Shown one piece after another: positions 12,420-18,352 of a stretch of DNA of 18,352 nt. Origin of the DNA: Planctomycetes bacterium RIFCSPHIGHO2_12_FULL_52_36 (lineage in GTDB: Bacteria > Planctomycetota > Brocadiia > Brocadiales > Bathyanammoxibiaceae); the NCBI GenBank assembly GCA_001828545.1, contig MHYW01000139.1, forward strand, positions 1-18,352. The letters are read 5' to 3'. Numbering within the stretch: the stretch's first letter is position 1; each line of letters opens with the position of its first letter. A model generated the notes under the pieces. It had not been told where the DNA came from and searched no databases. It saw nothing but the letters and a program-made list of their open reading frames with translations. The position numbers and the translations under genes were made by a program.

Positions 12420-13694
12420 ATGGGTAAAAAGGTGGTATTGGCGTATTCTGGCGGGTTGGATACCTCGGTGGCCATCAAGTGGCTGCAGGAGAAGTACGGT
12501 ATGGAGGTAGTCACCCTGACGATTGACCTGGGGGCCACTAAGGAACTCTCAAAGGTGAAGGAAAAGGCCCTGAGGCTGGGCGTCAGGAGTACCCACGTAA
12601 TAGATGCACGGGAACCCTTTGTGAAGTATTTTATCTTCCCTGCCCTCCAGGCCGGGGCGATGTACGAGGGGGTGTATCCGCTGGCCACTGCCCTGGGTAG
12701 GCCGCTCATCGCCAAGTTACTGGCCGAGGTGGCAGAGGAGGAAGGGGCCGAGGCCGTGGCCCACGGCTGTACTGGGAAGGGTAATGACCAGGTCCGTTTT
12801 GAGCTCTCCCTGCAGGCCCTGGCGCCCCACCTTAAGGTCATCGCCCCGGTAAGGGAGTGGGGTATGTCCAGGGAGGAAGAGATAGAGTATGCCCACGCCC
12901 ACGGCATCCCTGTGGAGGCCACAAAGAAGAGTCCCTACAGCACTGACGAAAACCTCTGGGGACGGAGCATAGAGTGCGGCGTGCTGGAAGACCCCTGGCA
13001 GGAACCCCCCGAAGAGGTCTTCCAATGGACCAAGCCCCTGGAGGAGACGCCCAGGGAGCCGCTAATAATAGAGATAGGCATTGAGAAGGGTATACCCTTC
13101 CGCCTGGATAGTAAGTACCTAAAAGGGATAGAGCTCATTGAGGAACTGAACCGCCTCGGGGGGCTTCACGGGGTGGGTCGCATAGACCACGTGGAGAACC
13201 GGGTAGTGGGGATAAAGTCCAGGGAGATTTATGAGGCCCCTGCGGCGGTCATACTACACAAGGCCCACAGGGCCCTGGAGGGTATGGTACTGACCAAAGA
13301 GGCCATGCGCTTTAAAGACATGGTGGCCAGTCAGTATGCAGATATTGTCTATAATGGACAGTGGTTCTCGGCCTTCCACCTTGACCTCATGGCCTACGTC
13401 CTCAGTACACAACGGGTGGTCACCGGGGTAGTGAGGATTAAACTCTCCAGGGGGACGGCAACGGTGGTGGGACGGAAATCGCCCCTATCGCTTTACAAGT
13501 ACGACCTCGCCACCTATGAGAAAGGCGATGCCTTTGAGCACAAGGCCGCCGAGGGTTTCATTAAACTACAGGGCCTCCCCCTCAAGACCCAGAGCCAGAC
13601 CCAGGGGCATCTTCTCTTTGGCCACCAGGAGATTGACTTCTCCAGTGTCCTCCCGCCAAAACTAGTGCCATTGCTGGAGAAGAAGGAGGGCTAA
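12420..13694 (+). CDS. argG: Argininosuccinate synthase
   Basis: The enzyme joins citrulline and aspartate at the cost of ATP, the penultimate step of arginine synthesis, in the cytoplasm. The N-terminal pyrophosphatase P-loop AYSGGLDTSVAIKWL (residues 8-22) and HGCTGKGNDQVRFE (about 117) are diagnostic. So are KSPYSTDENLWGRSIECGVLEDP (about 170) and the C-terminal multimerisation region with SPLSLYKYDLATYE. At 424 residues it is slightly longer than the usual 400 or so, the excess being in the C-terminal tail. The ATG follows a purine-rich GGAGGAAGGA stretch. It has its own promoter and stands alone; argH is not next to it. A C-rich hairpin follows the stop. Confidence 0.97.
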   Translation: MGKKVVLAYSGGLDTSVAIKWLQEKYGMEVVTLTIDLGATKELSKVKEKALRLGVRSTHVIDAREPFVKYFIFPALQAGAMYEGVYPLATALGRPLIAKLLAEVAEEEGAEAVAHGCTGKGNDQVRFELSLQALAPHLKVIAPVREWGMSREEEIEYAHAHGIPVEATKKSPYSTDENLWGRSIECGVLEDPWQEPPEEVFQWTKPLEETPREPLIIEIGIEKGIPFRLDSKYLKGIELIEELNRLGGLHGVGRIDHVENRVVGIKSREIYEAPAAVILHKAHRALEGMVLTKEAMRFKDMVASQYADIVYNGQWFSAFHLDLMAYVLSTQRVVTGVVRIKLSRGTATVVGRKSPLSLYKYDLATYEKGDAFEHKAAEGFIKLQGLPLKTQSQTQGHLLFGHQEIDFSSVLPPKLVPLLEKKEG

Positions 13695-13703
13695 TAACTA
13701 ATA

Positions 13704-13741
13704 CCCTCCCCCTTCCCCCCTCCCATCAAGGGAGGGGGGAG
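13704..13741. repeat. C-rich inverted repeat after argG
   Basis: CCCCCCTCCC-ATCAA-GGGAGGGGGG (13715-13739) is a perfect 10-bp stem with the ATCAA loop shared by this repeat family. It may end the argG transcript, but no T run follows. Confidence 0.75.
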
Positions 13742-13753
13742 AAAGACATTTTA

Positions 13754-14923
13754 ATGGCTAGAAGACCTCAACAAAAAAGAGCCACCCAAAAAGACGATAA
13801 AAAGGACAGCTCCAACAAGCAGAGACTTGAGCTAGAGATTAAAGAGCGAGAGTGGAATGTCTCGTGGAATGTCTCGCGGTTGGGTAAATTAGTAAGACTT
13901 GCACCACTCGTAACTGCCTTCAGTATTTTCATTGGTATCCCTTTGGGTATGTGGCAATGGCATTTGCAGGTAAAACAGCAGAGGCTGGAGACCGAAAGGT
14001 TACGCGCAGAAAAAATTGCAAATCTTAAGAGAGAATTTGCTAGCGACAACCCTGCTATTCGTATAGGCGCTGCTCTTGCCCTAGCAGACTATCCGAAGGA
14101 ATCGGTTCCTGTATTAATTTTCAGCCTTGGAGCAATCAACCCTTTGGCCGGCGAAGAGGACACAGCATTTACCAATGCGGTGAAAACTTCCCTTAAGCAA
14201 ATAGGGAAAGATGCAATTAGTCCCCTATTGGAGGAGTTAAAGTGGATAAATGAAGAGGTTAAAGGGAGAGAATCACTACTAGATTTACAATTTAAAAAAG
14301 TTAAAGGACTTACACAGCAAGAGCTAAAACGATTTACTGGAGACAAACTAGTTAATTGGACATTTTCTTTAAACACATTATTTAACAAATCTCCTGAAGA
14401 AATCAAAAATATGATAAATACTGCTTTAAAGTTAGCGGAAAAAGAAGGTGGTCCCGATTATGCCAAAGCGTTAAAAGGCTCCTTCCCTGAAGAAAAAATT
14501 GAGCATATTATTAATAAGATGCGCAATATGAAGTCTTCAGAGCCTCAGTTAAAAGTAAAATGGAAAAACGTGCGGGAACTTCTCTCATACCTTTTGTACC
14601 AACATCACATTGAGCGTCTAGATCTTCAAGATTTTGACTTATCCGGTCACTCTTTAGCGCATGCCTACCTGCATGATGCTAATTTAAATTTTGCCAACTT
14701 GTCAGAGACGGACCTGAGTGGAGCAAATCTATCAAATGCTTCTCTAGTTGAGGTCACCTTAATGGATGCCATACTGACAAATACCAATCTTTCTAATGCA
14801 AATTTGCAATTAACTGCATTACGTGGTGCAAAAGATTTAACTATGGCGAACTTACAAGGCGTGAAAGGTTTATCCAAAGAAGACCTGGAGTATGCCAAGT
14901 CTAAGGGGGCAATAATTGACTAG
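13754..14923 (+). CDS. Membrane-anchored HEAT and pentapeptide-repeat protein, paralogue A
   Basis: The 389-residue product opens with a charged N-terminus and a single membrane segment (LVTAFSIFIGIPLGMW, about 48-68). A basic coiled-coil stretch and a HEAT-like pair of helices follow (NLKREFASDNPAIRIGAALALADYPKESVPVLI, about 90-125). A helical middle leads to short pentapeptide repeats of the A(D/N)LxX type (about 295-370), for example ANLSETDLSGANLSNASL. The C-terminus is GLSKEDLEYAKSKGAIID. A 12-nt tandem duplication encodes WNVSWNVS near residue 34. Architecture and both ends match paralogue B at 16109-17464. The function is unknown; pentapeptide helices bind proteins or mimic DNA, and the anchor places it at the inner membrane. 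Its base use is more AT-rich than that of argG, suggesting different ancestry. Confidence 0.85.
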   Translation: MARRPQQKRATQKDDKKDSSNKQRLELEIKEREWNVSWNVSRLGKLVRLAPLVTAFSIFIGIPLGMWQWHLQVKQQRLETERLRAEKIANLKREFASDNPAIRIGAALALADYPKESVPVLIFSLGAINPLAGEEDTAFTNAVKTSLKQIGKDAISPLLEELKWINEEVKGRESLLDLQFKKVKGLTQQELKRFTGDKLVNWTFSLNTLFNKSPEEIKNMINTALKLAEKEGGPDYAKALKGSFPEEKIEHIINKMRNMKSSEPQLKVKWKNVRELLSYLLYQHHIERLDLQDFDLSGHSLAHAYLHDANLNFANLSETDLSGANLSNASLVEVTLMDAILTNTNLSNANLQLTALRGAKDLTMANLQGVKGLSKEDLEYAKSKGAIID

Positions 14924-14962
14924 GCGGTTACTCTAATCCTCCCCTTCCTTTGATGGCATCGT

Positions 14963-15340
14963 TCAGTTCCCCCTCCCTTGATGGGAGGGGGAAGGGGGAG
15001 GGTGAAATAATGCACTTTTCTTTACTGCCTCTAACACCCCTTCTACATTGCACAAAACTTCATTATTCCAAAGCCGCAAAACTTTGAAGCCGTGCTCCTG
15101 CAACCATTTATCTCTTTTAATATCCTTAGCTTTGTTCTTTGCGTGTTGACCACCATCTAACTCTATAACGAGCTTTTTGTCATAACAAACAAAGTCCACT
15201 ATATAATTCCCAACAGGTTGTTGACGCCTGAACTTCAATTCCCCTAAGCGTTTGCCTCGTAAATATCTCCATAACAATTTTTCCACCTCAGTCGGTCTCT
15301 TTCTGAGTTCCTTTGCGATATTGGTAAGATTTCTGCTCAA
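14963..15340 (-). CDS. DUF559 / Vsr-like endonuclease-domain protein
   Basis: The 125-residue protein carries the DUF559 pattern: AKELRKRPTEVEKLLWRYLRGKRLGELKFRRQQPVGNYIVDFVCYDKKLVIELDGGQH. The VDF and ELDGGQH acidic residues and Gln-His match the PD-(D/E)xK-type core related to very-short-patch-repair endonuclease. The activity is unproven for most members. The TTG start at 15340 is the only one that keeps the conserved N-terminus. The last 14 residues (FHPPPSPSHQGRGN) are encoded by the C-rich repeat at 14969-15004, so the original stop was probably lost to repeat insertion. DUF559 genes are common in accessory regions, which fits this block. Confidence 0.85.
   Translation of the reverse strand: MSRNLTNIAKELRKRPTEVEKLLWRYLRGKRLGELKFRRQQPVGNYIVDFVCYDKKLVIELDGGQHAKNKAKDIKRDKWLQEHGFKVLRLWNNEVLCNVEGVLEAVKKSALFHPPPSPSHQGRGN
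14969..15004. repeat. C-rich inverted repeat that forms the 3' end of the DUF559 gene
   Basis: CCCCCTCCC-TTGAT-GGGAGGGGG (14969-14991) is continued by a G-rich tail. It belongs to the family at 6878, 12000, 13704 and 15362, here read in the opposite orientation and partly translated. Confidence 0.8.
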
Positions 15341-15361
15341 ATCTTAATCACCCTCTCCCTT

Positions 15362-15384
15362 CCCTCCCCCATCAAGGGGGAGGG
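15362..15384. repeat. C-rich inverted repeat between DUF559 and the unknown gene
   Basis: CCCTCCCCC-ATCAA-GGGGGAGGG forms a perfect 9-bp stem, 8 nt after the end of the unknown gene on the minus strand. It may act as its 3' end hairpin. Confidence 0.7.
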
Positions 15385-15391
15385 AAATATC

Positions 15392-15847
15392 CTATTTCAG
15401 GTCGGTCTTTACTATTAATAGGCCAAAGTATACCAGTAGGGGGATGTAAACAGGGGCCAGGCCATTTTTGGTGAGGATGCTGTCTGCGATGGCTTGAGGG
15501 TTGTCCTTGCTACAGATGGCCTCTTTGAACCTATTTTTGAATTCCTCAAAGAATAGCCTGCCTGGTTCAACGTAATAGTCCATCACAAAACCTTTCCGTA
15601 ACTCCTCCAGGGCCTTTTTGTGAATGGCTGCGTCAGGGTTAGTAACCCTGGCTACTACGTCACGACATGCCTTTTTGGATTCCTCTGTGAGATAAGGACT
15701 GGTGGGGGAGGATTTTTTGACCCTCGGGACTACCTCGCACTGGATATTTTTTATCCAATCAGCCTTGTAACCGCTGGCCAGGACTGCAAGTCCGGCGTAG
15801 AGTTCCCTCTCGTTAAGGTCTTTTAGCTGTTCTATCAACTCTCTCAT
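15392..15847 (-). CDS. Hypothetical helical protein
   Basis: The 151 residues are mostly charged amphipathic helix (IEQLKDLNERELYAGLAVLASG, GRLFFEEFKNRFKEAIC), with a hydrophobic C-terminal segment (APVYIPLLVYFGLLIV). That segment could be a tail anchor or a buried helix. The ATG at 15847 has only a weak ribosome binding site. I do not recognise the family. It lies between the DUF559 gene and a repeat hairpin, inside the segment flanked by the two pentapeptide-repeat paralogues. Codon use looks normal for a real gene and no competing frame is better. Confidence 0.6.
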   Translation of the reverse strand: MRELIEQLKDLNERELYAGLAVLASGYKADWIKNIQCEVVPRVKKSSPTSPYLTEESKKACRDVVARVTNPDAAIHKKALEELRKGFVMDYYVEPGRLFFEEFKNRFKEAICSKDNPQAIADSILTKNGLAPVYIPLLVYFGLLIVKTDLK

Positions 15848-15858
15848 TACTTAGTTTT

Positions 15859-15928
15859 TAGTAGCCGCAACCTTTAGGTTGCGTATTCTACTTACGCAAC
15901 TTACGCAGGCTAAAGCCTGCGGCTACTA
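15859..15928. repeat. Composite inverted repeat with TAGTAGCC/GGCTACTA ends
   Basis: The outer arms TAGTAGCCGC and GCGGCTACTA enclose two inner hairpins, GCAACC-TTTA-GGTTGC and GCAGGC-TAAA-GCCTGC. It lies just upstream of the unknown gene at 15392-15847. A diverged TCCGCCTGAGGTGGA copy lies at 15975-15989. Nothing else is recognisable in 15929-16108. Confidence 0.8.
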
Positions 15929-16108
15929 CCTGTGGCTACCCCTGGCCTTTCCACAACTTCATGGACAGACCTGATCCGCCTGAGGTGGACTGTACTCCAC
16001 AAGAAACATTTTTGCAAAACCTAATAACTTAGGCCTGCCCTCAAATTTGCACCTTGTTATTAGCCTTGTTTTTGGGCCTTCGTGGGCGCCTCTTTGACGG
16101 TTGATTCA

Positions 16109-17464
16109 TCAATTAATTATGGCGCCATTAGATTTGGCATATACCAGGTCTTCCCTGGATAGACCTACTACATCCCGCAGGTCTGTTTTTGTAAAATCTC
16201 TGATTGCCTTGAACTCCTCTAAATCGGTTAGGATGGCGTTCCTGAAATTGGCGCCCGACAGGTAGGCTCCCTGCAAATTGGCATCCGATAGGTTGGCGCT
16301 CCACAAACTGGCGCCCGATAGGTTGGCGCCCCACAACTGGGCGCCTGACAGGTCGGCTCCCAGCAAATCGGTACCCGATAGGTTGGCACCCCACGAACTG
16401 GTGCCCGATAGGTTGGCGCCCCACAAATTGGCGCCCGATAGGTTGACCTCAGACAAATTGGCACCCGATAGGTCGGCTCCCTGCAAATCGGCGCCCGACA
16501 GGTCGGCTCCCTGCAAATTGGCATCCGATAGGTCGGCCCCCTCCAAATCGGCGCCCGACAGGTCGGCTCCCTGCAAATTGGCATCCGATAGGTCAGCCCC
16601 CCCCAAATCGGCGCCCGACAGGGCAGCTCCCTGCAAATTGGCACCCGATAGGTCGGCCTTTCCCAAAGAGGCATCCGATAGGTCTATTATTTCAAGTCGG
16701 ACGTACCTGATACTGTGTTCCCTAATTATATTTGCCAGGGCGTACCGGCCGTTCCTATGGGCTACTAACGCATTATAGTTTGAAGACCTTATATTATATA
16801 GTCTCTCCATGACACGGGCAATTTCTTCATCACCTAAGTTTAGGTTCCGCCGTCTCGCGCTTTCTTTTATTCTGTTGAGGAGGACAGCATCAGGCTCTCT
16901 ATCAAACTTGTCAAATATAGCAAGAGGAAGATAGCGATAGATTTTTCTGGTGCTCTTGTCTTGTCCAATTACTCGCATTAGCTCGTCTTGTATTCTGTAT
17001 AACTCATTTCTGAGCGGGTATACTGCCTCTTTTCCTATCTGCCTGAGAGAGTCACTGACGGCCGCGGTAAAGGCTGTGTCCTCTTCAGGCTGACGACTGT
17101 CTTTCAATCTCCCAAGACAGGCAATCAACGTGGGGATGCCCTCCTTCGGGTAATCGGCCAGGGCACGGACGGCGCTAATGCGCACGGCGTTGTCCTCACT
17201 GGCCAACTCCCTCTTTAAATTAGTAATTGCCTCCAGCCTGTGCCTCTTCCCCTCATTGAGAAGGATCACGGAAGCGCCGACAATAAGTCCTAGGAGGACA
17301 ACAGATGGAGCAATAATTGGGATGAGGCGCGCTACCTTACCTCGTCTCGCAAGCTTCTCCTTTAGCACTTGAATCTCAAGGGCGAGCTTTTGAACCTCAA
17401 GCCTTTCTTTTTCGCTTGGAGTAGATTGTGATGGGTCTTGCTTTTTGGGTTCTTCAGCCTTCAT
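16109..17464 (-). CDS. Membrane-anchored HEAT and pentapeptide-repeat protein, paralogue B
   Basis: The 451-residue product starts at the ATG at 17464, with GGAG just upstream. It has a coiled coil (about 18-42), one membrane segment (IIAPSVVLLGLIVGASVILL, about 50-69) and a HEAT-like unit (NLKRELASEDNAVRISAVRALADYPKEGIPTLI, about 82-114). A helical middle leads to a long run of pentapeptide repeats (about 255-420) such as SGADLQGADLSDANLQGADL. Then comes the conserved end GLSREDLVYAKSNGAIIN. It shares domain order and both ends with paralogue A but has a much longer repeat region. The DNA of the repeat part (about 16250-16680) shows 30- and 60-bp periods with near-identical units, indicating recent expansion. 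Its start is 28 bp from the gatA stop on the same strand. Confidence 0.88.
   Translation of the reverse strand: MKAEEPKKQDPSQSTPSEKERLEVQKLALEIQVLKEKLARRGKVARLIPIIAPSVVLLGLIVGASVILLNEGKRHRLEAITNLKRELASEDNAVRISAVRALADYPKEGIPTLIACLGRLKDSRQPEEDTAFTAAVSDSLRQIGKEAVYPLRNELYRIQDELMRVIGQDKSTRKIYRYLPLAIFDKFDREPDAVLLNRIKESARRRNLNLGDEEIARVMERLYNIRSSNYNALVAHRNGRYALANIIREHSIRYVRLEIIDLSDASLGKADLSGANLQGAALSGADLGGADLSDANLQGADLSGADLEGADLSDANLQGADLSGADLQGADLSGANLSEVNLSGANLWGANLSGTSSWGANLSGTDLLGADLSGAQLWGANLSGASLWSANLSDANLQGAYLSGANFRNAILTDLEEFKAIRDFTKTDLRDVVGLSREDLVYAKSNGAIIN
16250..16680. repeat. Coding minisatellite, 30/60-bp period
   Basis: Units of the type GACAGGTCGGCTCCCTGCAA followed by ATTGGCATCCGATAGGTCGG recur about every 60 bp with few changes, and half-units recur every 30 bp. 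The period is a multiple of three, so each unit adds whole pentapeptides to the protein. Confidence 0.85.
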
Positions 17465-17491
17465 GGGGCTCCATGTTAAAAGAATCTTTAC

Positions 17492-18352
17492 CTAAAGCTC
17501 CGGTCTCCTCAGATGCCACTCGGTCTCCCTCTCGTATGCCCTTGCCACCTGGAGCAGTCCTGCCTCCTCAAAGGGGCGGGCCATGAGCTGTAGGCCGATG
17601 GGCAGGTTCTCCCTGGTGAAACCGCAGGGGATGGATATGGCTGGAATGCCCGCAAGGTTGGCGGGTATGGTATAGACGTCCGAGAGGTACATCTCCAGGG
17701 GGTTGGCCAGTCGCTCCCCTAATTTAAAGGCAGGGGTGGGCGAGGTGGGGCAGAGGATAAAGTCCACCGCCTCAAAGGCACTGGAGAAGTCCTGTCTTAT
17801 AAGGCTCCTCACCTTAGAGGCCTTGAGGTAGTAGGCCTCGTAGTAGCCAGAGCTGAGGGCATAGGTGCCCAGCATTATCCTCCTCTTTACCTCCCTGCCA
17901 AAACCTTCTACCCTGGAGCGGCTGTACATCTCTATAATGTTCTGGGTATTAGCGGCCCTATAGCCATAGCGTACGCCATCGTAACGGGCCAGGTTACTGC
18001 TGGCCTCGGCAGTGGCAATAATGTAATAGACGGCCACGGCGTAGGGGGTGTGCGGGAGGGATATTTCCTGGATATCTGCCCCCAGGCCCTTATAAACCTT
18101 TACCGCCACCTCTACGGCCCTGCGTACCTCTTCATTTAATCCTTCCATAAAGTACTCCCTAGGCAGTCCCAGGCGGAGGCCCTTAACGGGTTTCTCTAGC
18201 TCCTTCAGGTAATCTGGCACGGGTACGTCTGAACTGGTAGAGTCTCTGAGGTCACGACCTGCAATGACCTGAAGGAGGAATGCGGCGTCCCTGACGTCCC
18301 TGGTTATAGGCCCTATCTGGTCCAGTGAGGAACCGAAGGCCATCAGGCCGTA
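17492..18352 (-). CDS. gatA: Aspartyl/glutamyl-tRNA amidotransferase subunit A, 3' part
   Basis: The frame continues past the right edge (YGLMAFGSSLDQIGPITRDV at the edge), so only the C-terminal 286 or so residues are present. The amidase-signature family match is clear: LDQIGPITRDVRDAAFLLQVIAG, GLRLGLPREYF, SRSRVEGFGREVKRRIMLGTYALSSGYYEAYYLKA, FILCPTSPTPAFKLGE, PANLAGIPAISIPCGF and PIGLQLM. The catalytic Ser-cisSer-Lys part lies outside. GatCAB converts Glu-tRNA(Gln) or Asp-tRNA(Asn) to the amidated form. The protein ends at a TAG at 17492, and paralogue B follows 28 bp later on the same strand. Confidence 0.95.
   Translation of the reverse strand, partial: YGLMAFGSSLDQIGPITRDVRDAAFLLQVIAGRDLRDSTSSDVPVPDYLKELEKPVKGLRLGLPREYFMEGLNEEVRRAVEVAVKVYKGLGADIQEISLPHTPYAVAVYYIIATAEASSNLARYDGVRYGYRAANTQNIIEMYSRSRVEGFGREVKRRIMLGTYALSSGYYEAYYLKASKVRSLIRQDFSSAFEAVDFILCPTSPTPAFKLGERLANPLEMYLSDVYTIPANLAGIPAISIPCGFTRENLPIGLQLMARPFEEAGLLQVARAYERETEWHLRRPEL

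Noticed and set aside
16250..16680. CRISPR-like array suggested by regular repeats
   Set aside because: Both repeat and spacer parts are similar to each other and in frame with a protein. There are no unique spacers and no cas genes.
16228..16778. Overlapping open frames in other frames and on the opposite strand of the pentapeptide region
   Set aside because: The 30/60-bp period keeps all frames open. Only the 16109-17464 frame gives a transmembrane segment, HEAT unit and pentapeptide consensus.

Overview
Organism. The window reads as a chromosomal segment of a Gram-negative bacterium of mid GC content. It carries an outer-membrane beta-barrel protein, several exported proteins, a c-type cytochrome and a cupredoxin. 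Housekeeping genes (argG, gatA) sit among many small palindromic and C-rich intergenic repeats. This style, together with a bacterial MtrA-like corrinoid protein, would fit an uncultured lineage such as a Brocadiales-type planctomycete or a Nitrospirota/deltaproteobacterial relative. I cannot fix the phylum from the sequence, and no 16S rRNA or tRNA gene was recognised.

Layout. (1) 1-2845, minus strand: a promoter and repeat-bearing leader, then a DUF523/TudS-like gene, a YqaA/DedA-type membrane protein and an exported MEMO1-AMMECR1 fusion that runs off the left edge. (2) 2884-5068, minus: a sigma70-type promoter with a palindromic operator, then arsR, a cysteine-rich membrane protein and an MtrA-like corrinoid protein whose natural start appears to be a non-AUG codon. 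(3) 5183-6815, minus: a cupredoxin/carboxypeptidase-regulatory-like protein and an S41 peptidase lacking a PDZ domain. (4) 7047-10649, minus: a strong promoter, two cobalamin riboswitches in tandem separated by an intrinsic terminator, an outer-membrane porin with a coiled coil and zinc-ribbon motif, a YVTN beta-propeller and a terminal hairpin. (5) 10707-11560, plus: a divergent promoter and two paralogous small four-helix membrane proteins. (6) 11562-12221, minus: a cytochrome c'-like protein behind a repeat cluster. (7) 12358-13694, plus: argG with its promoter. (8) 13754-17464: an accessory-looking block in which two paralogous membrane-anchored HEAT/pentapeptide-repeat proteins flank a DUF559 endonuclease-like gene and an unknown gene. 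(9) 17492 to the right edge, minus: the 3' part of gatA.

How the genes work together. The most interesting unit is the cobalamin-controlled porin plus beta-propeller operon. The riboswitches argue that it takes part in corrinoid or cobalt acquisition, and no BtuB/TonB gene is visible here. A second corrinoid-linked unit (ArsR, Cys-rich membrane protein, MtrA-like protein) lies about 2 kb further along on the same strand. Together they suggest that corrinoid supply and corrinoid methyl chemistry matter to this organism. A second theme is that mobile palindromic repeats have entered gene starts, gene ends, a protein linker and the variable arm of a riboswitch, and several are now read as protein sequence.
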